Assembly: GCA_017848155.1 (NCBI GenBank) | Contig: JAGAKC010000317.1 | Coordinates: 1 to 13,708 of the forward strand | Reading direction: 5' to 3' | DNA from: Oscillospiraceae bacterium | GTDB lineage: Bacteria; Bacillota; Clostridia; Oscillospirales; Ruminococcaceae | DNA length: 13,708 bases | In this document: positions 6,803-13,708 of the stretch, in pieces | How positions within the stretch are numbered: position 1 is the stretch's first letter | Layout: each line of letters begins with the position of its first letter | Notes under the pieces: generated by a model | Seen by the model: only the letters and a program-made list of their open reading frames with translations | Databases searched by the model: none | What the model was told of the DNA's origin: nothing | Made by a program: the position numbers and the translations under genes

Positions 6803-6831
6803 TTGTATTTAAGGTGTAATTGTGATATAAT
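6803..6831 (+). promoter_or_regulatory. promoter of the PPTase-carrier protein operon
   Basis: TTGTAT (6803-6808) and a perfect TATAAT (6826-6831) are separated by 17 bp, with TG at 6823-6824 giving an extended -10. The transcription start is predicted near 6838, about 37 nt before the first gene. The A/T-rich stretch between the preceding terminator and this promoter (6705-6802) holds no gene that I can support and no clear operator. Confidence 0.8.
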
Positions 6832-6874
6832 TATCCGGATGAAGTATTTATAGATATAGTATATAGGAGCAGCT

Positions 6875-7537
6875 ATGAACATCCTGATACTGCACGCCGA
6901 CCTGTCGCAGCCATCTGACGAATACAGGAAGTATCTTAAAATGCTGACGCAGGAAAGGCAGGAGCGGATAGCAAGGCAACACGGCAACGCAGCAAGGCTG
7001 TCGCTTATTCTGAAAGGACTGCTGATGCTGCACGGACTAAGTCAGCACACCACGGACATCCGCATAAGCCGCACACAGCACGGCAAGCCTTATCTTTCCG
7101 ACAGGGATGATATCCACTTCTCGCTGTCGCACTCCGACGGAGCTTTCGCATTTGCCTGCGATACATGTCCTGTCGGTATCGACATCCAGAGGATAGAGGG
7201 CGGACAGAAGCCTGCGCTGCGCTTCTTCACCGAAAACGAAAGGCAGGCGGTGCTTGAGTCACCTGACCCTGACAGACGTTTTTTTGAGATATGGACCGCA
7301 AAGGAAGCATATGTAAAGCTGCTGGGTACAGGTCTGCGCACCGCACTGCGGAGCTTTGACGTGCTGGACGGAGGTCTTTCATGCAGCTTTTACACCGAGA
7401 TACGGGGCGGCTATGCCATTACCGCATGCAGCGAAAACGGCACCGCACCGCAGCCTGTTATATCAACACTGACCACAGAGCAGCTGATGAAAAGCATCAG
7501 CTGCCGATATAAAGAAACAAACGGAGGACAACTATGA
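6875..7537 (+). CDS. Sfp-type 4'-phosphopantetheinyl transferase
   Basis: The 220-residue enzyme transfers phosphopantetheine from CoA to the serine of a carrier protein, making it active. Both family signatures are present: VGIDIQRIE (100-108) and WTAKEAYVKLLGTGL (140-154). D103 and E144 are the expected metal ligands. The position two after D103 is Q105 rather than the Glu of Sfp, a substitution that some family members tolerate. LSHSDG at about residues 84-89 matches the N-terminal Sfp block. AGGAG precedes the ATG. It is the first gene of a five-gene operon that also encodes a free carrier protein, its obvious substrate. The stop overlaps the start of the next gene (ATGA), so translation is coupled. 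It is distinct in size and motif from the short AcpS that serves fatty-acid synthesis. Confidence 0.93.
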   Translation: MNILILHADLSQPSDEYRKYLKMLTQERQERIARQHGNAARLSLILKGLLMLHGLSQHTTDIRISRTQHGKPYLSDRDDIHFSLSHSDGAFAFACDTCPVGIDIQRIEGGQKPALRFFTENERQAVLESPDPDRRFFEIWTAKEAYVKLLGTGLRTALRSFDVLDGGLSCSFYTEIRGGYAITACSENGTAPQPVISTLTTEQLMKSISCRYKETNGGQL

Positions 7538-8496
7538 GCGCACTTATCATCGCATCATCCGTTGTAGGCGGACTTGCGCTGCTTGCATGCGGCGGCTACA
7601 CCTACGGCGCATACGCACTGTACAAAAAGACCATCCCAAGACAGACAGAGAGCAGAGTTGACCGCAGCGAGGTCGGCGACGCAAAGAAATGGGAGAGCTA
7701 CATAGAGCTTATCCACGAGAGAAAGGACTGGCTCGGCGCAAGAGAGAGCGAGCACATCACCATAAAGTCCCGTGATGACCTTACACTGCACGCTGACCTG
7801 TACCCTGCCGACAATGACTCCGACACGATAGTCATCTGCTCCCATGGCTACACCAGCACAGGCTGGGACTCCTGCTCCACCATCGGCTCCTACTTCGTGA
7901 AAAAAGGCTTCGACACGCTTATCGTCGACAACCGTGCCCACGGAAAGAGCGAGGGCGATTATGTCGGCTTCGGTATACTGGACAGATACGACCTGCTGGG
8001 CTGGATAAACTACGTGAACGAGCGCTTCGGCGGCAAAAAGAGGATACTCCTCTACGGCGTGTCCATGGGCGGTGCAACCGTACTTATGACAGCAGGCTTT
8101 GACGAGCTGCCCAATGTAAAGGGCATCATCGCAGACTGCGCTTTCACCTCGCCCTATGAGGTATTCGGTCACATAATGCAGCGTGACTACCACATGCCGA
8201 AAAAGATAGTAATGGGCATAAACAGCAAGATAACAAGAAAAAAAGCAGGCTACGGCTTCAGTGATTACTCCACACTTGACGCTGTCAAAAAAACAAATAT
8301 CCCTATCCTGTTCGTACACGGAAGCGAGGACACCTTCGTGCCGACCTACATGAGCAATCAGAATTACGAAGCGTGCAGCTCGCCCAAGGAGCTTTTCATA
8401 GTGGAAAACGCAGGACATGCAGCAAGCTACTATGAAAGCCACGAGCTGTATGAACAGAAGATAGATGAATTTCTGGCAAAGCATGTACACGACTAA
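7534..8496 (+). CDS. membrane-anchored alpha/beta hydrolase
   Basis: The 320-residue protein starts with an uncleaved-looking hydrophobic helix (about 3-28, ALIIASSVVGGLALLACGG), followed by a basic residue pair and an alpha/beta-hydrolase domain. The catalytic triad is visible: S177 in GVSMGGA, D266 in HGSEDTF and H295 in NAGHAAS. The oxyanion-side motif SHGYTS lies at 103-108. This is the DUF/'YqkD-like' class of membrane-tethered esterases. The substrate is not known. In this operon it could hydrolyse an acyl thioester or the final ester or amide product, or act as an acyltransferase. It overlaps the transferase gene by 4 nt, so co-expression is certain. There is no lipobox with a following cysteine in the usual place, although C19 lies inside the helix (LLACGG), so a lipoprotein reading cannot be wholly excluded. 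Confidence 0.88.
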   Translation: MSALIIASSVVGGLALLACGGYTYGAYALYKKTIPRQTESRVDRSEVGDAKKWESYIELIHERKDWLGARESEHITIKSRDDLTLHADLYPADNDSDTIVICSHGYTSTGWDSCSTIGSYFVKKGFDTLIVDNRAHGKSEGDYVGFGILDRYDLLGWINYVNERFGGKKRILLYGVSMGGATVLMTAGFDELPNVKGIIADCAFTSPYEVFGHIMQRDYHMPKKIVMGINSKITRKKAGYGFSDYSTLDAVKKTNIPILFVHGSEDTFVPTYMSNQNYEACSSPKELFIVENAGHAASYYESHELYEQKIDEFLAKHVHD

Positions 8497-8517
8497 CTTT
8501 TCAGAAAGGACATACAT

Positions 8518-9936
8518 ATGAACACGAAAGAATTCATCATCAACGGCGCACCTATGAAGTGCTATCCTCTGTGCGCTGCACAGAGGCTCCACCACTACAC
8601 CATCAGGTACTGCCCCCATCAGGTGCTGTGCATAGGTACAGGTCTTTATATCCAGATGGGAGTTGACTTTGACGTGCTGCGTCAGTCCATCTACGAAGCT
8701 TGCAACCGCTTTGATTCGATGCGTCTGCGCTTCATCCAGGACGAGGACGGCTCGGTATATCAGTATATAGTCCCCTTTGAGGAGCGTGAGATACCTGTCG
8801 TTGACTTCTCCTACTGGAAGGAAGAGGACGCTCACAGGGAAATGGAGAAATGGACAGCAGAGCCATTCCCCAGATACAACTCCCCCATGAACAAGATAGT
8901 GATGATAAAGCTCCCAAACGGCTATAACGGCGTTTATCTCAAGGTCGACCACATGACGATGGACTCAAGCTCCATCATTGCGTTTGACCGTGACGTACTG
9001 GAGATATACTGCAACAAGATGTACGGCAGAGAAATGCCGAAGCCGATGATGTCCTACATAAAGCAGCTTGAAAAGGACCTTGCCTATGAGGAAGGCTCCG
9101 CTGCGCAGAAGAAGGACGAGGAATTCTGGATGAACGAGATATCCGCAAGCGAGCCGATGTACACCGACTTCACAGGCATGGGCAGACTTCTCACCCAGCG
9201 CAGGGAAAACAACAACCCCGACCAGAGAAGCGCAATGGTAGTATCAAAGTCCATCGCTGCAGGTATATCGGTATACCACCTCGAAAAAGAGCCGTCTGAC
9301 AGGCTGATGCAGTTCTGCGAGGACAACCAGATACCTATGGTATGTCTGCTGCTGATGGGACTCAGAACTGTTCTTTCAAAGTTCAACGACAATGAAAAGG
9401 ACGTTTCGATAAAGAGCGTTGTGGCACGCCGCGGAACTCTGCTGGAAAAGCGTTCGGGCGGAAGCAGGATGCACTTCTTCCCTCTGCGCACCATCATCGA
9501 ACCCGAAACCACATTCATTGACGCAATAAAGATAATTCAGGCAGAGCAGAACAAGCTGTTCCGTCACGCAAACTATGACCCCATCCTGCATACCATGAAC
9601 CGCTCAAAGTACTGGAAGCTGCAGCCCGGTGCAAGCTACGAGAGCATGGCGCTCACATATCAGCCGCTGACGCTGAAGCAGCAGCAGTCCGAAGAGGATA
9701 TCCCCGATATTCCCTACAAGAGCCTCTGGTACACGAACGGCGTTGCAGGTCAGCCGCTGTATCTGACAGTTATGCACCGTGTAGAGGACGGCGGACTCAA
9801 CTTCAATTTTGAATACAGATACGATGTCGTGTCCGAGCACGAGATGGAATATCTCTACTATTACCTCTGCCGAGTGCTTTTCAGAGGTATCGAGGACAAG
9901 AACAGGACTGTAGGCGAGATACTGGATATAATCTGA
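8518..9936 (+). CDS. stand-alone condensation-domain-like acyltransferase
   Basis: The 472-residue protein has the size and pattern of an NRPS condensation domain with nothing attached. YPLCAAQRLHHY (19-30) resembles the C1 motif. The active-site region reads KVDHMTMDSSS (142-152), matching the HHxxxDG motif with the first His replaced by D144, the catalytic second His kept (H145), D149 kept and the Gly replaced by S150. A C-terminal block (YRYDVVSEHEMEYLYYYLCRVL) matches the domain's end helix. Such proteins join an acyl or peptidyl group held on a carrier protein to an amine or alcohol. Here the donor would be the acyl carrier encoded next; the acceptor is unknown. It lies 21 bp after the hydrolase gene with AGAAAGGA before the ATG. 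It could also be an epimerisation-like or inactive relative, but retention of H145 argues for catalysis. Confidence 0.85.
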   Translation: MNTKEFIINGAPMKCYPLCAAQRLHHYTIRYCPHQVLCIGTGLYIQMGVDFDVLRQSIYEACNRFDSMRLRFIQDEDGSVYQYIVPFEEREIPVVDFSYWKEEDAHREMEKWTAEPFPRYNSPMNKIVMIKLPNGYNGVYLKVDHMTMDSSSIIAFDRDVLEIYCNKMYGREMPKPMMSYIKQLEKDLAYEEGSAAQKKDEEFWMNEISASEPMYTDFTGMGRLLTQRRENNNPDQRSAMVVSKSIAAGISVYHLEKEPSDRLMQFCEDNQIPMVCLLLMGLRTVLSKFNDNEKDVSIKSVVARRGTLLEKRSGGSRMHFFPLRTIIEPETTFIDAIKIIQAEQNKLFRHANYDPILHTMNRSKYWKLQPGASYESMALTYQPLTLKQQQSEEDIPDIPYKSLWYTNGVAGQPLYLTVMHRVEDGGLNFNFEYRYDVVSEHEMEYLYYYLCRVLFRGIEDKNRTVGEILDII

Positions 9937-9970
9937 TAACAATCAATTACATTTTACGGAGGAAAAAACA

Positions 9971-10198
9971 ATGTTTGAACAGATCAAGGAATTCATCTGC
10001 AACTACGTCGAGGTAGACGCTGACGCCATCACATCCGAATCCAGATTCATCGAGGATCTCGGCTTCAACTCCTACGATTTCATGAGCATGCTGGGAGAGA
10101 TAGAGCAGGAGCTGGACGTTCAGGTAAACGAGGACGATATCATGAAGCTGGCGACCGTAGGCGATGCGGTAAAGTACTTTGAAACACTGAAAAAGTAA
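9971..10198 (+). CDS. free acyl/peptidyl carrier protein
   Basis: The 75-residue acidic protein is a single carrier domain. The attachment serine is S34 in DLGFNSYDFMSML (29-41), at the start of helix II; the canonical Asp before it is Asn (N33) here, a mild variation. The four-helix pattern and length match ACP/DltC. GGAGG lies 7 nt before the ATG, the best ribosome binding site of the operon, consistent with a carrier needed in excess. It lies between the condensation-like gene and the ligase gene, so the ligase should load it and the condensation-like protein should unload it after activation by the operon's phosphopantetheinyl transferase. Confidence 0.93.
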   Translation: MFEQIKEFICNYVEVDADAITSESRFIEDLGFNSYDFMSMLGEIEQELDVQVNEDDIMKLATVGDAVKYFETLKK

Positions 10199-10209
10199 AG
10201 GAGCATAAC

Positions 10210-11754
10210 ATGAACAAAGCCCTTAACAGAACTCTTCAGGACCTTGTAAGACTTGCCGCCGAGGAATACGGCAGCAAGACCTTCATCAGAGAAAAGGCAG
10301 GCAAGGATATAAGCGAAAGGTCCTTTGCCGATCTGTACTCCGACAGCAGAAGGATAGCTTCATACATTGCGGAGAAATTCGGCGGCGAGCGTATCCATGC
10401 GGCTGTTATCGGTCCCACGAGCTACGCATATCTTGCGGCATACTTCGGCACAGTTATCAATGGCTGTGTAACGGTTCCTCTGGACGCACAGCTTGCTTGC
10501 GAGGACATCTGCGAGCTTATGACAAGGGCAGATGTATCGGCATTCTTCTACGACAAGCGCTACGAGCCTATGATAGAAGCTGTCAGGGCAGCGTGCCCCG
10601 AAATAAAGGCATTCATCTGCCTGCAGGAATGTGAAGCCTGCGATACGACGCTCGGCGATATCACAGCAAAATACCCCGAAGCAGAGCTTAAGCAGCTGGA
10701 TGGCAGCATGCTCGCTTCCATCGTCTACACATCGGGTACGACAGGAAAGGCTAAGGGCGTTATGCTGGCTCACGGAAACCTCATCGACAACGTGAACTGT
10801 CAGGACAACGAAAGCTCACCCGAGGACGTGCTGCTGACAGTGCTCCCTATACATCATGTATACTGCTTCACCTGCGATATACTGCTTTCGCTGAGATACG
10901 GTGCTACCGTATGCGTCAACGACTCCATGATGAGAATAACGATGAACCTGAAGCTGTTCCAGCCTACGATAATCCTGCTGGTACCTATGATCGCCGAGAC
11001 CATCTACAAGCAGATAATGGGTGCGGCAAAGGCAAAGCAGCTGCCCCCTGCGGCTGTTGCGAGGTCCGTTTTCGGAGAAAATCTCAAGGGCATATTCAGC
11101 GGCGGTGCATATCTCGCACCTGAGCTTGTAAACGGCTATCTGGAGCTTGGCATACCGATCGCACAGGGCTACGGAATGACCGAGTGCTCTCCCAGGATCT
11201 CCACAGCAAGCTTTGATGACATCAGTACAAAGGGCGATGTGGGCAAGATCGTAAACGGCTGCGATGTAAAGATCGTAGACGGCGAGATAGTTGTACACAG
11301 TGGCTCTGTAATGCAGGGCTACTACAAGTACCCCGAGGCTACCGCGGAGGCGCTTGACAGCGATGGCTGGCTTCACACAGGCGACCTTGGCTATGTGGGC
11401 GACGACAGACGCCTGTTCATCACAGGAAGAAAGAAGAACCTCATTATCCTCAGCAACGGAGAGAATGTATCTCCCGAGGAGCTTGAAAACAAATTCGCCG
11501 CTGTTGACCTTGCAGCCGAAGTGCTGGTATACGCAGAGGACGGTGTTATCACTGCCGAGGTATTCCCCAACGCAGACGAGTGCTCCGACCTTGCGGAAGC
11601 AGGTGCAAAGCTGAACGAGATCATCAAGGAGATCAACCTCACCCTGCCCTCCTCAAAGACCATCCGCAGGCTTCGTGTCCGTGACAGAGAGTTCGACAAG
11701 ACTCCCTCCAGAAAGATAAAGCGTGCACAGGAGCACAAGGGCAATATCGTGTAA
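10210..11754 (+). CDS. acyl-AMP ligase (acyl-CoA synthetase / ACP ligase family)
   Basis: The 514-residue enzyme belongs to the adenylate-forming superfamily: it activates a carboxylic acid with ATP and passes it to a thiol. Motifs in order are the P-loop YTSGTTGKAKG (173-183), YGMTE (321-325), HTGDLG (389-394), the hinge GRKKNLIILSNGENVSPEELE and, in the small C-terminal domain, TPSRKIKR with the catalytic Lys at K502. YGMTE rather than YGPTE favours a fatty, aromatic or other carboxylic acid over an amino acid, but specificity cannot be read with certainty. It begins 11 nt after the carrier-protein gene with AAAGGAG overlapping that gene's end, so the carrier is the likely acceptor rather than CoA. 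It is the last gene before the operon terminator. It is not DltA by context, since no DltB or DltD is present. Confidence 0.92.
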   Translation: MNKALNRTLQDLVRLAAEEYGSKTFIREKAGKDISERSFADLYSDSRRIASYIAEKFGGERIHAAVIGPTSYAYLAAYFGTVINGCVTVPLDAQLACEDICELMTRADVSAFFYDKRYEPMIEAVRAACPEIKAFICLQECEACDTTLGDITAKYPEAELKQLDGSMLASIVYTSGTTGKAKGVMLAHGNLIDNVNCQDNESSPEDVLLTVLPIHHVYCFTCDILLSLRYGATVCVNDSMMRITMNLKLFQPTIILLVPMIAETIYKQIMGAAKAKQLPPAAVARSVFGENLKGIFSGGAYLAPELVNGYLELGIPIAQGYGMTECSPRISTASFDDISTKGDVGKIVNGCDVKIVDGEIVVHSGSVMQGYYKYPEATAEALDSDGWLHTGDLGYVGDDRRLFITGRKKNLIILSNGENVSPEELENKFAAVDLAAEVLVYAEDGVITAEVFPNADECSDLAEAGAKLNEIIKEINLTLPSSKTIRRLRVRDREFDKTPSRKIKRAQEHKGNIV

Positions 11755-11773
11755 TTACTACCATAAACAAACC

Positions 11774-11800
11774 GACCCGACAGATCGATTCTGTCGGGTC
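11774..11800. terminator. shared bidirectional terminator hairpin
   Basis: GACCCGACAG (11774-11783) and CTGTCGGGTC (11791-11800) form a 10-bp GC-rich stem, extendable by one A-T pair, with a 5-nt loop. It lies 17 nt after the ligase stop and 20 nt beyond the end of the convergent antiporter gene. The flanks are moderately T-rich on both strands (ATTGTATTTA on plus; GGTTTGTTTATGG on minus), so it can serve both units. Confidence 0.8.
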
Positions 11801-11819
11801 ATTGTATTTAAGTCGTATA

Positions 11820-13067
11820 TTAAGCCTCTGCGTACACTTCGTCTGTTTCGTCATAATCGGGATGATCTTCAGGCTCGGAAGGCTTATGAGCATCCGTGCC
11901 GCTGTCGCCCCTGAAGAGCAGCTTAAGTATTATCGGTGAAACGATGGAAGAACAGATTATCAGCAGGATGACCGCAGTAAACTGCTCAGGCAGGAACAGT
12001 CCGCACGCAAGTCCCTTCTGTGCAACGATAAGTGCGACCTCTCCCCTGGTCATCATTCCTACACCGACCTTGAGCGAGTCCTTTGTGCTGAATCCGAATG
12101 CCTTTGCAGTAAGTCCGCATCCGATTATCTTCGTCGCCAGTGCCACCGCAACGAATGCAAGACCGAACCACAGAAGCTCTATCGAAAATCCGTCCAGCGA
12201 TGTCTTGAGTCCGATACTTGCAAAGAAAACAGGGCCGAACAGCATATAAGAGCTTATGTCCATCTTACCTGCGATATACTCTGCGTCACGGAGATTACAC
12301 AGGATTATTCCCGCAACATATGCACCAGTGATATCCGCAATGCCAAAGAAGAAATCCGCACAGTATGCCATGATGAAGCACAGGGCTAGTCCGAAGATCG
12401 GTATTCTGCGCTGATGGAAGAACTTCTTGTCAAGATACTTGAACAGGAAGTATATCAGCACACCTATACAAAGGCTGAAAACTATAAACAGAAGGGTCTT
12501 TATAATTACATCAACAGGCTTTGCATCAGCACTCTTGAAGCCGATAACGAATGTCAGCACGATGATACCTATAACATCATCTATTATGGCAGAGATCATT
12601 ATAATAGTACCGACCTTGCCCTTGAGATGACCCAGCTCACGCAGCGTCTGCACCGTGATGCTTACCGATGTGGCAGTCATGATAGTTCCCACAAAGACCG
12701 CCTTGAAGAACTCCTCTGACCCGATGGGCGCCCATCCGTAAAAACAGGAATACAGCGCATATCCTCCAAGAAGCGGCACGAACACACCTGCACAGGCGAT
12801 GCACAGCGCCACGGGGCCTGTCTTTATAAGCTCCTTTAAATTTGTTTCAAGACCTGCGGAAAACATCAGCAGCACTACGCCTATCTCCGCCATGCCTGTT
12901 ATAAAATCAGATTCTGCCACAAAACCCAGAACACTGGGACCGATAAGCAGACCTGCAACTATCTGTCCTGCGACCTGCGGAGCTTTCAGCTTCTTTGCGC
13001 CGAGTCCGAACAGCTTTGCGGCAATTATTATTATTGCCAGATCCTTAAAAAGGGTTATCGTATCCAT
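11820..13067 (-). CDS. CPA2-family (KefB/NapA-like) cation/proton antiporter
   Basis: The 415-residue membrane protein has the antiporter fold with about 12 hydrophobic segments. Recognisable elements are APQVAGQIVAGLLIGPSVLG near the N-terminus, the ion-binding Asp pair in SAIIDDVIGI, DITGAYVAGIIL, and MMTRGEVALIVAQKG late in the domain. The double Asp is typical of electrogenic Na+/H+ exchangers. There is no TrkA-N/RCK domain; the protein ends in an acidic tail of about 28 residues. The start at 13067 follows AAAGGTAG, and the promoter at 13114-13142 gives it a 40-nt leader. An in-frame extension to 13178 is possible on paper but begins upstream of that promoter, and an ATG at 13100 would leave a leader of only a few bases. 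It likely supports sodium or pH homeostasis and has no evident link to the carrier-protein operon. Confidence 0.93.
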   Translation of the reverse strand: MDTITLFKDLAIIIIAAKLFGLGAKKLKAPQVAGQIVAGLLIGPSVLGFVAESDFITGMAEIGVVLLMFSAGLETNLKELIKTGPVALCIACAGVFVPLLGGYALYSCFYGWAPIGSEEFFKAVFVGTIMTATSVSITVQTLRELGHLKGKVGTIIMISAIIDDVIGIIVLTFVIGFKSADAKPVDVIIKTLLFIVFSLCIGVLIYFLFKYLDKKFFHQRRIPIFGLALCFIMAYCADFFFGIADITGAYVAGIILCNLRDAEYIAGKMDISSYMLFGPVFFASIGLKTSLDGFSIELLWFGLAFVAVALATKIIGCGLTAKAFGFSTKDSLKVGVGMMTRGEVALIVAQKGLACGLFLPEQFTAVILLIICSSIVSPIILKLLFRGDSGTDAHKPSEPEDHPDYDETDEVYAEA

Positions 13068-13113
13068 ATTTCTACCTTTCGATTCTACAACATGATTCAT
13101 TTTCACCTTGATA

Positions 13114-13142
13114 ATTATAGCGCTTAATATGAATAAATTCAA
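13114..13142 (-). promoter_or_regulatory. promoter of the antiporter gene
   Basis: On the minus strand, TTGAAT (13142-13137) and a perfect TATAAT (13119-13114) are separated by 17 bp, with a predicted transcription start near 13107. It fixes the antiporter start codon at 13067 rather than upstream. Confidence 0.8.
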
Positions 13143-13231
13143 TGACCAATGTAAACAATTATTACAGAAAAACCGCATTCATTTTTGACATTTGAAAGGT
13201 ATTCAGAAGACAGCGCCGAAAGGAGCAGAAA

Positions 13232-13708
13232 ATGTCACACGACAACATCTATCCGAACGATCCCTACAGTGCCAGAGCCTTGCGATGCATTGCCGACGGC
13301 ACAGTAATACCTCTTTCTGAGCTGAACGATGAAGCAGCATCACAGCGCACACACAGCAACGGATATGCTGTCTATGCAGGACACCGGCTTTCACGTATCA
13401 CCTCTTTTTTTGCACAACAGACGGATATACGGATAACTGCGCCCGCAGATGGAGTTGTGACCGACTGCACCGATTCACTGACCCTGCGCACAGGTGATGG
13501 TATACTTATAACAGTGTCTGTTGGAAATGCTTATGACCACTTTCTGCCGGAAGTGGGTGATAAGATCCGGATACATGATACGATATGTATGTTGCCAAGA
13601 ACAGTTCTTGATAAAAACGGACTCAATGGTGCAGTGGCAGTTCTTTTTAATGATATGAGCCGCATAACCGAGCTCCATGTTTTAACAGGACGCCGCCGAG
13701 CAGGGGCA
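13232..13708 (+). CDS. glucose-type PTS EIIA-like domain lacking the active histidines (partial)
   Basis: An open frame of 159 codons runs to the window edge without a stop, starting at ATG 13232 after AAAGGAG. The fold pattern is EIIA-Glc/Crr: IADGTVIPLSELND (20-33), ITAPADGVVTD (68-78), LRTGDGILITVSVG (85-98), EVGDKI and LTGRRRAGA near the end. By comparison with Crr (150-170 residues) only a few residues are missing. The phosphoacceptor His, normally in a LLIHVGIDT-type strand, is Ser here (S96). The region that carries the first His is shortened by about three residues and shows D81 instead. It therefore probably cannot accept phosphate from HPr and may be a regulatory or structural relative. 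It is divergent from the antiporter gene, with 164 bp between the start codons. I found no convincing plus-strand promoter there. Confidence 0.75.
   Translation, partial: MSHDNIYPNDPYSARALRCIADGTVIPLSELNDEAASQRTHSNGYAVYAGHRLSRITSFFAQQTDIRITAPADGVVTDCTDSLTLRTGDGILITVSVGNAYDHFLPEVGDKIRIHDTICMLPRTVLDKNGLNGAVAVLFNDMSRITELHVLTGRRRAGA

Noticed and set aside
7555..8952. Minus-strand open frame of 465 codons opposite the hydrolase and condensation-like genes
   Set aside because: It spans two genes with intact catalytic motifs on the plus strand and has no coherent protein family pattern.
9971..11754. dlt (D-alanylation of teichoic acid) operon
   Set aside because: A ligase and a carrier are present, but there is no MBOAT DltB and no DltD, and a condensation-like protein and an Sfp-type transferase are unexpected in dlt.
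13185..13213. TTGACA at 13185-13190 as promoter of the EIIA-like gene
   Set aside because: No acceptable -10 box lies 16-18 bp downstream; the only A/T-rich hexamer is too close.

Overview
The window looks like chromosomal DNA of a Gram-positive Clostridia member, most plausibly a gut or rumen Ruminococcus or other Oscillospiraceae. The basis is the rplU-prp-rpmA cassette with an L27 that carries the Firmicutes-type cleavable N-terminus, obg and mini-RNase III nearby, strong AGGAGG-type ribosome binding sites, and sigma-A promoters that match consensus with 17-bp spacers. The genus is inferred from gene style, not proven. I see no insertion sequence, integrase, tRNA, rRNA or CRISPR array.

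Left part (about 1-5240, minus strand): core translation and ribosome-assembly genes. In transcription order: rplU (L21), prp (protease that trims L27) and rpmA (L27), driven by a near-perfect promoter and a short structured leader and closed by a terminator. Then, from an apparent separate promoter, obg (ribosome-assembly GTPase), a degenerate methyltransferase-like protein, mrnC (mini-RNase III, 23S rRNA maturation), a YitT-family membrane protein and a YebC/TACO1-family protein. A further gene may start at the left edge.

Middle (5277-6704, plus strand): one monocistronic gene with a perfect TTGACA-17-TATAAT promoter and its own terminator. It encodes a zinc-ribbon / helical-repeat / TIR / TM2 membrane protein, a good candidate for a membrane-tethered TIR effector or signalling protein.

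Right-centre (6803-11800, plus strand): a tight five-gene operon with its own promoter and terminator. It encodes an Sfp-type phosphopantetheinyl transferase, a membrane-anchored alpha/beta hydrolase, a stand-alone NRPS condensation-domain-like acyltransferase, a free acyl carrier protein and an acyl-AMP ligase. Together these are everything needed to activate a carboxylic acid, load it on a carrier, transfer it to an acceptor and perhaps hydrolyse a thioester or ester, yet no modular NRPS or PKS is present. The product is unknown. This is the best candidate for an undescribed system.

Right end: a CPA2/KefB-type cation/proton antiporter (minus strand), convergent with the operon and sharing a bidirectional hairpin with it. 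Divergent from it is the start of a gene for a glucose-type PTS EIIA-like domain that lacks both active-site histidines; it runs off the window.
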